Assembly (NCBI GenBank): GCA_015501595.1
Contig: JADNRX010000001.1
Location: forward strand, 248,001-312,000
DNA from: Hymenopellis radicata
Taxonomy: Eukaryota > Basidiomycota > Agaricomycetes > Agaricales > Physalacriaceae
Direction of reading: 5' to 3'
Length of the DNA stretch: 64,000 nt
Shown: piece after piece, positions 37,216 to 47,889 of the stretch
Numbering within the stretch: the first letter of the stretch is position 1
Layout of the letters: each line of letters opens with the position of its first letter
The notes under the pieces: model-generated
What the model was told of the DNA's origin: nothing
Seen by the model: the letters and a program-made list of their open reading frames with translations, nothing else
The model's database searches: none
Program-made: the position numbers and the translations under genes

Positions 37216-37521
37216 GGCTGTAGCCACTGAATACGGGTAACCGGGCCGTGGATTTGTTTTTATCAGGGCAGCGGCCAGCCACGTGTAAGAAGCGGATGGA
37301 CCCGAGCGTAAGATTTATCGTGGCGAATTGTTTCCGCTAAGCCCTCTACGCGCCGCCATGACCGCCGTTGTAAGTGGCAGAGTACATCTGGGGACTATTG
37401 AAGAGTGCGCCATTTCCTTCGCCGTTCTCTTTTTACTCCTGCAACAGTGGTACGTAGGTCGGGACTATCGGACACGCACCTTTCTTCCAGTCCCGGAACG
37501 CTAGTGGCCAATAGTTCAGCA

Positions 37522-40500
37522 ATGGAAGAATCGGACGAGGAGGAATTTCTGTACCCAGGCGTCTCTACGGCGGGCGAGCCAGACAGTCACACGTCTACCC
37601 CTCCGCGCCCTACACCTGCTCAACTCGAGTCTTTGTATGCCGCCGCCTCTTCCGGGGACCTTCGTCTCCTCAAAAAACTCTTCAAAACTGCCCTGGAATC
37701 TGCTAGCGTCGAGCCTTTTAGTCTTGCGAATGCCGCCTCTACTCGGACAGGCTTGACAGCGCTTCACGCAGCGGCCAGCAGAGGGTTCCTTGACATTGTC
37801 ACCTGGCGTGAGTGCAGTGCTCTCTTTGTAATCACGCCAGCTAAAGCGCGTGGAATGTGCAGTGGTACAAGATTGTGGCGCCATGGCCGACCTCGAGGAC
37901 AAGGAAGGAGAAGTTAGTGCTTGCAAGCTTACTTCGGCCCCCATAATAACACTTCCTAGACAGCGTTGCATAAAGCCGCGCTCAATGGACATCTCCCCAT
38001 CATACTGTATCTGCTCCCAAATAAAGCAGATGTGCACACCAAAGACGGCGATGGTTGGACTGCCCTGCATAACGCGTGTTCAAAGGTTTGTCCGGCTAAT
38101 TCTTTTGCATATGCACCTTTACATCTTCATAGGGTTATCTCGACATTGTGCGATGCATATGCGAGACAGGGAAAGGAGGCGCGACTGAGAACCACGATGG
38201 CGTGCGAGGCGTTGATTCGCAGAGTAAAGGTGGATGGACACCACTCAGTGAGTACCTCATTATCGCGAAATTCCTATTCGTCTTATGCATCTTATCTCAG
38301 TGAATGCCGCTTCGAAAGGACATCTGCCCGTTGTCCTTTATCTTCTTACGAAGCAGTCCGCAGATCCTCTGATTAGAAACAACTGGGGCGAAACAGCATA
38401 CGACATCGCAGCTGCTGTGTTTGAAGTCTGGATATGCGAGGTCTGTGTAATCTCAAGCGAGGAAAAAAGTCATTGATCGCCCCTTTCAGGTCCTGCACAA
38501 GGCAGAAATTGAACGATGGGGGAGCTCCACGTCGTACGACGCGTTGGCTGTCCATACTACAGTCCCTCTCGTTCTATATGAGCACCAGCGCCTTGACACG
38601 CGTTTAAAGACCCTAGCTGTATCTGGCGGGAGGCCCAAGTTCTCCGCGTCGGGCCTAGGGAGACACGGACGCCGATCACCTTTTGAACTGAGGATGCCTA
38701 CCTCCGATGAAGGTGTTAGTGAGGTGCCAGCTTGGCGCAGCGATGTTCAGCTGCCTTTGCGAAATAGTCCGTGGAAACTTCCTGTCCCAAGAGCCGATGA
38801 AAGACACGTCCAGGACGGCGCTGAAAGGAGCCACTTCTGGCTGTAAGTACCATTGCTTACAGTTCTTATCCAACATCTCACTCCTCCTCTGACTAGCTCG
38901 GACTGGACACTGGATGTCACCCATCCCGGCGTGGATGCCGAAGAAGGGTGGCAATATGCCCATCACTTTAGTGACACTGATGATCAATGGACGGCAGACA
39001 AACCACCCCAGCTTGTACGGTTATTAACGGGAGGTACCGCCTCCGCGTTGGCCGGCTCTTCAAGAAGGTCTTCTTTATCGTCATCGTCCTCTCGTGCACC
39101 GCAAACTTGGGTTCGTCGAAGAAGATGGGTGCGCGTAATGCGGCGCAGGCTAGACATACCGCCTCTTCCATTTCTTCAACCCGACGGCAGAATGTATCAT
39201 ATGGATGGAAAAGGCCATTTCATTCCATATTCTGAAGACAATCACAGCGACTCTGGAGACGGAGATGGCCAAGAATTAGCGCCCATGCAATCAAACTTTT
39301 TTTCATCTACACAGGATTATGTCGGCCGTGCGAGATATCTTGTGGGAACGCAATCTCGTGATACGGACCCGACCACCATGTCAGCCACCGATACTCGTCG
39401 TGCGATAGCGAAACTAGAGCGTGCTACCATGGAATTGCGACAAGGAATACTTCGTGCGTTCCCTTATCGCCTCTTGGAATGTTCGTTTATGGTCTACAGG
39501 CGACGATGATACCGATCGCAAGACTCAGGCCGAAGTATTGCTGAACGCGTACAGCAGGGAGCTGGAGCGCAGACGAACAGCCGCTGGCGCACATAGATTT
39601 ATCCTGGAAGATGGTGTGTGCCGAAAAGACTTGCTCCATCCAGTAAGCTCAGATTACATCAGATGAGGATGCCGAGGACGAAGACGAAGACTCGGATGAA
39701 GAATTCCACTATCCAGGTTCTCCTGCTTTGGATACGATGCGATCTCCATCCAGGACTTCCAGCTCGACAACAGACTACTTTAGTCGTGCCAGCGGATCGT
39801 CGCGTATGCCACCCGATTTAACCCCACAGCTATCACAGGCACCGGACTTTCGCGTACCGACTCATGAAGCGCCGCAGAAGGTCGCTCGTTGGACTTCTCC
39901 TAGCCCCCATCAAATACACCAGTGGGAGAAAGACGAGGATGTCCCACATTGTAGAGAATGCCAACGCAGGTTTACATTTCTCAACCGTCGAGTAAGTCAT
40001 TACAGCTATCTATGGAGAGACTGCGAAGCTGATAAGACCTTTACAGCATGTAAGCATTTATAATCTAATGTTTTAACACTAGTTCACTTAGTTTGTAGCA
40101 CTGCCGCCGCTGTGGCCGCATTTTCTGTGACCGGTGCTCCTCGTATCGCGTCCTTTTGGATCCTTCCGATATAGTCCAAGATCCGTCCTTTCCCGAAACG
40201 ACTGCTAGTTCAAGCTCGCAGCGCGTATGTCGGTCTTGCCATGATGAGGTCAACGGCAACGTGCCGAGTGGCCTAGGGGGCATGCGAGCCAACTCGATGG
40301 AACGCGTCTTTGTGGACCAAGAACGTTTGACCATTCCCGGCCATCTGACGAGAAACCAGTCTAGTTCGCAGCTGAGTGACCTTGCCGAGTGAGTTCCAAG
40401 TCGGCAGTTTTAGCATGTTTCCATGTCTAATTTACAGGTGTCCTGTTTGCAATCGAAACCTCGACACCCTAGGTACACCGGCGGCCCAAGAAGCCCATGT

Positions 40501-40827
40501 TAAAAACTGTCTCGAAGGAGGAGGGACCACGCCACAGACAGCGAAGTACCTGGTGTATTCGCTACCAGCGGAGAGTACTCTCATCGGAATTGAATGCGTA
40601 ATCTGCCTGGAAGAATTTGTCAAAGGTCGGTCCTTTTGCAAATGAATGTTTTTCGTACCTCATTGTTACCAGGTTCCATGGTCGCGCGCCTCAGCTGTCT
40701 TTGCAGCTTCCACAACAGTGGGTCTTCTTTTGCCTTGCCTTTGTGCTTCCCTCATACTTCCCATGTTACAGCTTGCCTCTCGTCCTGGCTTCAACGCGGA
40801 AAGAGCTGTCCTGTACATGCTCGTTGA
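37522..40827 (+). CDS. Ankyrin-dysferlin-FYVE-RING protein, putative endosomal E3 ligase
   Basis: One reading continues through introns from ankyrin repeats to a RING. Order: acidic start MEESDEEEFLYPG; about five ankyrin repeats (GLTALHAAASRGFLDIV, TALHKAALNGHLPIILYLL, GWTPLMNAASKGHLPVVLYLL, 37740-38440); a dysferlin/peroxin-23-like region (SDWTLDVTHPGVDAEEGWQY, WVRRRRWVRVMRR, 38720-39160); FYVE (WEKDEDVPHC, RRHHCRRCGRIFCDRC, RVCRSC; 39925-40235); a small CPVCNRNL motif; and a C-terminal RING (CVICLEEF, CLCSFH, CLSSWLQRGKSCPVH). FYVE binds PI3P on endosomes. FYVE plus RING recalls yeast Pib1, so ubiquitination at endosomes or vacuole is inferred. A 3-nt exon CAT (40047-40049) gives the first His of HHC. 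The start could lie in an earlier exon near 37357 or at Met 37405. Confidence 0.88.
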
Positions 40828-40904
40828 ACCTGAATGATACGACGGATTATGACCATGACTACACCGATGTTATATATAATGATACAAACGTTATAGCGGA
40901 TATA

Positions 40905-41847
40905 TTAGTGCTCGTCATCGCGGGGCTCGTAAAACGTGTTATAGTGAAATCTGCTGCTGTCCACTCGGATTAGGTCGTAGTAGTCAGGCTCGTCGGGCTC
41001 GACGATGGGTTGATCTTTGCGTCCGTCGTCCTGGTCGTCGTCAAACCAAGAGGCGGGGTCGTCGTCTTCGTCCGAGTAATCATCGTCGGAGTCGGCTTCC
41101 ATATCTGAATCGGTTGGCTTGTGGTTCCTAATAAGCCAATTAGTGCCGACAAGTATGCGAGGAAAGCGCCGCCTTACAGGAAGGCATATATCCGGGCCTC
41201 CCTCTCTTCTTTGGACATGTGTCCGTAGGTTATATCGTGTAATCGCGCTTGCTTCTCTTCTTGTCGTTGGCGACGCTGCATGTCGACAGCGTTGGCTCGC
41301 TGTTCAATTTCAAGTGCCTCTTCCATGCTCATTGTAGCACTACGTGTAGTCCCGGGTTGCGGTCCCTATGACCGTACGGAGTCAGTATTCGGTGTTGGGA
41401 AGCAAGCTAATTACGCACGTATGCACGGGCCAGGACACGCCGTTTGGTCTCGATTGTGCGGCTCACCGGGGGCTCAGGCGCATTGTCGACGTCCATGTCG
41501 CCTTCGTCCATGATATGGGTGTTTCTCATGCCGGTGTTGATATTGTCAACACCTTCAAGTTCGGCAAGCTGGGTTTCGATTGCGTTCTGCTCATGCAGGA
41601 TCTTTGCAATGTAGGTGGATGTAGATGCGCCTCTGGAGTCTGAATTAGCATCGATTGCAAGTGGGGCAGTGAGAACGTACGGTGCAAAAAGAAATTGTTT
41701 ATTGTGATGATACCGATCATGGAGTTCGCGTATCGTCATTTGGGACACGGTCTTGATCTTTGCCTTGGGAGCAGCGAGGAAACCATGCGGAACGACGCGC
41801 TTCGCTCGGCTAGTCGGTGATGTTGGCGACGTTGGCGGGGAAGACAT
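40905..41847 (-). CDS. Hypothetical protein with acidic C-terminus
   Basis: Not recognised. About 270 residues over three or four exons. It starts with a Ser/Pro/Thr-rich leader (MSSPPTSPTSPTSRAKR), then TIRELHDRYHHNKQFL, a helical segment AKILHEQNAIETQLAELEG, an Arg/Gln/Glu-rich helix (QRRQRQEEKQARLHDITYGHM), KEEREARIYAFLNHKPTDSD, and a strongly acidic stretch (DDDYSDEDDDPASWFDDDQDD) before the end YDLIRVDSSRFHYNTFYEP. No signal peptide or membrane segment. The composition suggests a nuclear or chromatin-associated adaptor, which is only a guess. Tail to tail with the ankyrin-FYVE-RING gene, 77 bp apart. Confidence 0.75.
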
Positions 41848-42001
41848 ATTGTGGTAGTAGGAAGGAATTGATCAAACTTGGTTGTCTTATAGTCTCGATC
41901 GACTTGCCTTTTTGGGAGAACTATGGTACAGTGACTTTACACTACTTTGCATTACAAAACTATACAAACTATTGTTCGAATCTTCGCTACATCGCACTAC
42001 T

Positions 42002-43121
42002 TCAACTAAACATATCGTTGTGCTGGGTAGGAGATCAGGGAGATGAACGAATATCGAGAGGCATACAACTTACTGGGCCAGGAGGCATAAACTCATCGTT
42101 GTCGGGATCCAATCCAGGTCGTGGGCGGCCACCAATGCCACCCCTTCCGGGAATGAGGGAATTCCGCCGGTACCAGGCCCAATAGGGTCAAACCTCGCAC
42201 CGGGAGGCGCGCCCATCGGCGGCAGGAAACCATCTGGACTCCAAGGTCCTCGCATACCGCTGCCATTTCCTCCTCTCATACCGAAAATAGGATGATTGGG
42301 TCCAACAAACATGCCATCATCGTCCCCACCAGGGAACACGGATGGCGGATTGAATGGATTCCTAGGAATGGGATCCAGGTCTCGGCGTCCAATCTCAAGA
42401 GGATTGCGTGGGGAGGATGAGAAGGCGCCCTAAGAGGAAACTCGTCCTCGTCTGGGTTGAAGCGTGGGATGCGAGGCTGTGCCGGAGCTGGCTGCGTAGC
42501 AGGGTTGGGTGCAGGCGCCTGACTCGATGAAGTGACAGGAATGCTAGTTTCAGTGTAGCCTTCCTTGCGCAGCCCTGGAATCAGTGGCTGCACAATCTTC
42601 AGCTTGAACAGCGAAACCAGATCTGTGATGCGGGTTGACGAGATATAGCCATGGACCAGAGGCTGCGCGTCTGCGGCACCGAGATCATGAGGAAAGAATG
42701 AAGGAGATACAAAATCATTGGTAGTGACATCCAACGAGACTGCTTTGTTGTTCTGAACCAGTCGATGAGTAAGAATATAGCCGATTCATGGGAAGCCCAC
42801 CTCGACTGCGATGGCATTGAATACAGTGCGATCCCCAAGCTTGGAGACCTTTACGATAAACTCAAGACTGCTCTGATCGTGTTTATAGCGGAACGTGAAA
42901 TTTCCCGGGCCATACTGGTTCCAGTTTTCGGGAAGTACATTGTTTGGGTACGAGTCTGTGGTTTTGGTATCGTCTACACCGACGAGACGGAAAGCCACAG
43001 CAGACAAGACAGTATGTAAGAGCGCAGCCAAGGCAGCCTCGGAGGAGGACAGCGCCTTGTTGGGCAGCAATGTAGGTAGTAGCGAAATAAGAGCCGCCGG
43101 ATCCAGGATATCGTTAGCCAT
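42002..43121 (-). CDS. PI31-type proteasome regulator (PSMF1 homolog), frame broken twice
   Basis: Binds the 20S proteasome and affects its activity or assembly. The N-terminal FP-like domain runs from MANDILDPAALISLLPTLLP through NQYGPGNFTFRYKHDQSSLEF and SKLGDRTVFNAIAVEVG. The Pro-rich C-terminal half has FNPDEDEF, NPLEIGRRDLDPI, GGMFVGPNHPIFG-like DGMFVGPNHPIFGMRGG, RGGIGGRPRPGLDPDNDEF and ends HNDMFS with stop 42002-42004 on a 21-nt last exon, matching PI31 C-termini. Conserved pieces lie in different frames: a shift is needed near 42430 and again near 42145-42160, each equal to one missing base, and no usable intron explains them. Head to head with PRP5, 94 bp between start codons. Confidence 0.88.
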
Positions 43122-43215
43122 GGTGGTAGAATACAAGTTGGACTGAGTATCGGACAGGCTGATTCATATCTTACGTGAACCAAGCACGTGCACAGCCTTC
43201 CCTCTTACCACCACC

Positions 43216-46200
43216 ATGGCCCGCAGAGAAAGGTCGTACTCGCCAGACACGTCCAATAAACGGGTAAGGTCTCACCGTTCACCTCGGTCTCCGTCGCCGA
43301 CCAGGCGCCATCAAAGGGCCAGTAACAGATCCGACGACCGGGATGGCGGCTGGGATGTTAAAGACAGAGATAGAGCCCGCGAGAGGGACCGCGAGCGCCA
43401 ACGCGAGGAGCGCATCCGTGAAGAGCGCCGTCGTGGTGATTTTGCCAGAGATGACCGCCGCGATGACAGACGGGACCGCAGGCGTTCTCGTTCTCGCGAC
43501 CGGGATCGAGACCGTCGCCCTGCTACGCCCGCCAAGGCAGCGACAACAGAAGCTACTGAAACGCCACCACCAGAGGATGAGAAGGTGAAGGCTAGACGGG
43601 ACAAGCTCGAAGCGTGGCGCAAGGAGCGCGACGCCAAAAAGGCTCTCGATGAAGCCAAGGCCAAAGCGATGGCGCTCGCAGGCAAGGCAGCTCCTGTTCC
43701 AGGTATGTTTACTCCATTTCTTTCCGTTATTCATGATTTCACATCACTTGATTCTATGCCTTCCAGCTACCAACGAATCCGCAAAGCCGCTCAAACGCAC
43801 TGCTCTCGCTGGCCTTGGCCTCAAAGGTCTGGCCCTCAAACCAGAGCTTGCAAAGAAGAACAAAGCTACCGCAGCAATGGATGACTCTGTCGAAACGAAA
43901 CGTACTCTGGAAACGTTGGGCGACATGCCGGCCATTGACATGTCCATGACCGACGCCCCAACGATCGTGGGAGACCTTGAGGTTGACGATGACGACGAGG
44001 AAGCCAACCGTCTGGACCGAGATCGCCAAGAAAAAGCTCCTGACGCTATGGAGGTCGACGAGGAGGAGGACGATATTGACCCACTAGATGCTTTCATGAG
44101 CGGTGTTAAAGAGCAGGTCAAGAAGGTCAATTTGCACGACATGCAGAAGATGGCTGGCGGAATGAACGGGGCCGCCAAGTCTCGCATGAGGCTTGACGAG
44201 GGCATGGGTGATGATGACGAGGAGGAGACGGGAGAAGCGGCGGTCGACGAGCTCGATACGACGGACCTCAATCCCGAAGACATCCTGGCACTTGCAGCAA
44301 AGAAGGCCAAGAAGAAGGAAGTCGCTGCGGTTGATCATTCGAAAATAAAATACGAATCTTTCCGCAAGGAATTCTATATACCCCCACCCGATATCGCTGC
44401 CATGACCGACGAGGAGGCCGAACTCCTACGCCTCGAACTTGACAGTATCAAAATTCGAGGAATAGATTGTCCTCGCCCTGTGACCAAGTGGAGTCATTAC
44501 GGTCTACCTGCTCACTGGTAAGTCTTTTGCTTGAATTGCATGTAGAGCACTCTAACATATCTTCAGCCTTGATGTCATCAAACGTTTGAATTATACCGCG
44601 CCAACCTCCATTCAAGCGCAAGCTATACCTGCTATTATGTCTGGACGGGACGTCATTGGTGTTGCGAAGACGGGTTCAGGCAAGACGATCGCTTTCCTAC
44701 TTCCCCTCTTCCGGCATATCAAAGACCAACGCCCGCTTGAGCAGATGGAGGGACCCATGGCAATTGTAATGACGCCTACGCGTGAACTCGCCGTTCAGAT
44801 TCATCGAGAATGTAGGCCTTTCTTGAAAGTGATGGGATTACGAGTAAGCTGTCAATTCGATTCCACCGGGAGTTTATTACTTAAAATCTTTCCAGGCTGT
44901 TTGTGCATATGGAGGTTCACCTATCAAAGACCAAATCGCCGAGCTAAAGAAAGGAGCCGAGATCATCGTCTGCACTCCGGGGCGTATGATTGACCTCTTG
45001 ACAGCAAATTCGGGTCGAGTGACGAATCTGAAGCGAGTCACGTACGTTGTCTTGGACGAGGCAGACCGTATGTTTGACATGGGTTTTGAACCCCAGGTTA
45101 TGAAGATTATAAACAACATTCGACCGGATCGCCAGACGGTTCTATTCTCTGCGACGTTCCCCAAACAGATGGACTCTTTGGCGCGTAAAATTCTGAAGAA
45201 GCCTCTTGAAATCACTGTGGGTGGTCGCTCTGTCGTGGCAGCAGAGATTGAGCAGATTGTGGAAGTACGACCGGAGGATACCAAGTTTATGCGGCTGCTC
45301 GAGATACTCGGCCAGATGTACAACGAGGATCCTGAGTGCCGTACGTTGGTGTTTGTGGATCGACAGGAAGCTGCTGATAATCTTCTCCGTGAACTCATAC
45401 GGAAGGGTTATCTATGTATGTCCTTGCACGGTGGAAAGGACCAGGTCGATCGTGATTCCACTATTGCGGACTTCAAATCTGGTGTCGTACCCATCGTGAT
45501 TGCTACTTCGGTTGCTGCTCGCGGTTTGGATGTGAAGCAGTTGAGGCTGGTCATCAACTACGATGCACCGAATCATATGGAGGATTATGTTCATCGAGCT
45601 GGTCGAACTGGTCGTGCGGGTAACAAGGGTACTTGTGTCACCTTCGTCACTCCCGAGCAGGATAGATACTCGGTGGACATATACAGGGCTTTGAAAGCTA
45701 GTCAAGCTACTGTACCTCCCGATTTAGAGGAGCTGGCTAATGGTTCGTTTCCCTTTTCTTTTCTGCTCGAGTCAAATTCTGATAACAAACTCGTAGCTTT
45801 CCTTGACAAGCTGAAGACAGGCAAGGTTCAGGCCGTGAGCTCTGGTTTCGGCGGCAAGGGGTTGGATCGCTTGGACAAGGAACGCGATGCCAAGGAGAAG
45901 GCTGAACGTAAGGCGTACGGTGAGCCTGGGGAAGAAGAGAAGGCGAAGGAGTCTGAGGAAGCGACGGCGAAAGCCACAGCCTCGAGCGGCGACGATATGA
46001 CATTCGGCACGTTCAAAGTTGAGATCAAGCGTGGCCCCGCGCCCGACTCTTCTAAGGGGATTCTCGGTGTTGGCCCTGCCGTTACCGCTGCACGCCGCCT
46101 CGCACACGCCAAGGAAGAGGAGCGTCTCACACAACAGATGCGCACTGCCGAAGAGGCTGCTGAACGCGCTGGAAAGGACACTCCCGCGGGAAGCAAGCTC

Positions 46201-46750
46201 TCAGCGTCGTTGCGAAAATCAATGCCCAAATTCGTGCCGCGCGTTTGGTGTTGCAGAGTCAAATCCAACACGAGGAGAGCGGTGCTGCAAAGAAACAAAC
46301 TCCTGTCGCGAATCCAGACTCGTCTGAGTTCCATGCGATCATCCCTATCAACGACTACCCTCAGAAGGCGAGGTGGCGAGTTACGAACAAGGAAACGATG
46401 GTGCAACTCATCGATATGACTGGTGCTTCTGTCACCAACAAAGGTGCGCTTTACTGACGTCGTGCAGGAGAGGTGCTGATGTATCATTCCAGGTATCTAC
46501 TACGAATCCGGCAAAGAGCCACCTCTCGAAGGCCCACCCAAACTCCATCTTCTTGTGGAATCGAACGAGGAGTACAGGGTATGTTTTCGTGTCATCTCTC
46601 CTTGCCTTCAACTATCTGACTCACCTTCTCCACTAGGTCGAGCAAGCTGTGAGAGAAATCAAGCGGTTACTCATAGAAGCGTCTGCGGCTGCGTTGCAAG
46701 CTGAGATGCGTAATCCTTCCGCTCCTTCTGGGCGCTACAGTGTGCTATAA
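43216..46750 (+). CDS. PRP5: Pre-mRNA-splicing DEAD-box helicase PRP5 (DDX46), one frame break
   Basis: ATP-dependent RNA helicase that helps U2 snRNP bind the branch point. The N-terminus is RS/RD-rich and charged (SR-like), then DPLDAFM and [18 protein letters not shown]. Helicase core: [12 protein letters not shown] (Q motif), [68 protein letters not shown] block at about 45550-45620. The conserved C-terminal domain ([42 protein letters not shown]) lies one frame away from the core. The switch is at 46190-46215, with no GT-AG pair there, so one missing base is the simplest reading. Stop 46748-46750. At least five introns. Confidence 0.95.
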
Positions 46751-47412
46751 TTATAGCTTATTTTTAGTGGGCTCGCAGTGCTCTATTGTAATCCTTGGTA
46801 TCTTACGCTTGCACATTCTGAATTGAAGAAGTCGCTCAATCAAATATGAGCTCCGTGTCCCCTCAGCCATTTCGACCACTTGTAGGTGAGTCGAAACTCG
46901 TGTGTTAATTTCTATCTGATTTTACAGAAATGAATGGGATGACATGAATGTAGTCTACACCCTGAAGCAGCGAGGCTACTGACATCTTGTTTGTATTGAA
47001 GCAAACGTTATGATGTGCTTTTGCGCGTGCGGGCTTCATTGTGGAACATGATTCCCATCAATACTATTCATACTGCAGTTTCAATGTGGTTTATTTCATG
47101 CTGTCGTCCTTCGTATCGCTCAGTTGCGCAAAGTGAACCAACTGAGCAGCTTTGATCTAAATGATCATTTATCGTGAGAATTCACTTCTTCGAACACGTT
47201 CAAGATCAACGTAATTGTACACGCGGCTTTCACTTATGCTTACTATACCGCAATCCTCTTCACGGCATCACCTCGCTGCTGGCAGGTTCTCTCAACAGAG
47301 CGGAGAATACTTCTTTGCTGAACACGCAACTCAAGCGTGTTGACCTCCTTCCACATTCCATCATCGAAGTACTTGAACCGCGAACATGGCCATGTTCTCC
47401 CTGTCCTCCGTC
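46751..47412. other. Intergenic, no supported gene
   Basis: 662 bp downstream of PRP5, A/T-richer than its neighbours. An 80-codon reading at 47174-47416 has no recognisable feature and I do not support it. Confidence 0.5.
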
Positions 47413-47738
47413 ATGACACACACCTCTCAGGACACATCTGCGCCTCGTCTTACTCCCCGCAACAACTATCTCTTCAATAGTACTTTCCGCGCAGGCTGAC
47501 TGTCAGCCCGGCCAACTTCTAGAGACGTTTCGCCGCGAGTGCGGGTACCCTGGTGTCAACCTCTCCCTCGAGAACAGAGTCACCAAAATGGGCCCCGTAC
47601 CACGAGTTTATACTTGTCTATGTCGCCTGGGTCACTCCCGACGGGCAGCTGTCTGACGAGTATCGTTGCTTACTCTCAGCCTCGCAGCCCGCCGAATATG
47701 TGGACATTGAGGCAGCGCAGGCCCGCCCAAAGTGGTAA
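47413..47738 (+). pseudogene. Small dsRNA-binding-domain-like ORF, probably frame-broken
   Basis: From about 47505 the frame reads GQLLETFRRECGYPG, VNLSLENRVTKMGP, then after a CCCC run (about 47594-47598) the next frame reads YHEFILVYVAWVTPDGQ, a Ser-Ala-Glu stretch and AAQARPKW before a stop at 47736-47738. The pattern helix, GP-Y-H-x-F, strand with DGQ, and closing AE..AA helix fits a double-stranded-RNA-binding motif. Small single-dsRBD proteins of this kind are common in mushrooms. One C fewer would make it continuous. The ATG at 47413 with a 34-bp intron is only a possible start. It could be a real small gene with a sequencing insertion or a decayed copy. Confidence 0.4.
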
Positions 47739-47889
47739 TTTGCATCCATGACAAGATATATACAGAACAAAGCGAGGCATAAAACAAGTGGTAAGTAGAA
47801 ATAGACAAGAATAAGCAAACAAAACAAGTAATGCACAAATCGACGTCTGAGGAATGCGGATAAGTATACGATGAAGCAAAAATGGTTAG

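Noticed and set aside
41960..42000. tRNA T-loop-like string TTCGAATC
   Set aside because: No matching acceptor stem, D arm or anticodon arm could be folded around it.
43279..44310. Minus-strand readings of 120-190 codons opposite PRP5
   Set aside because: They are Ser-rich mirrors of the acidic and RS-rich N-terminus of PRP5.
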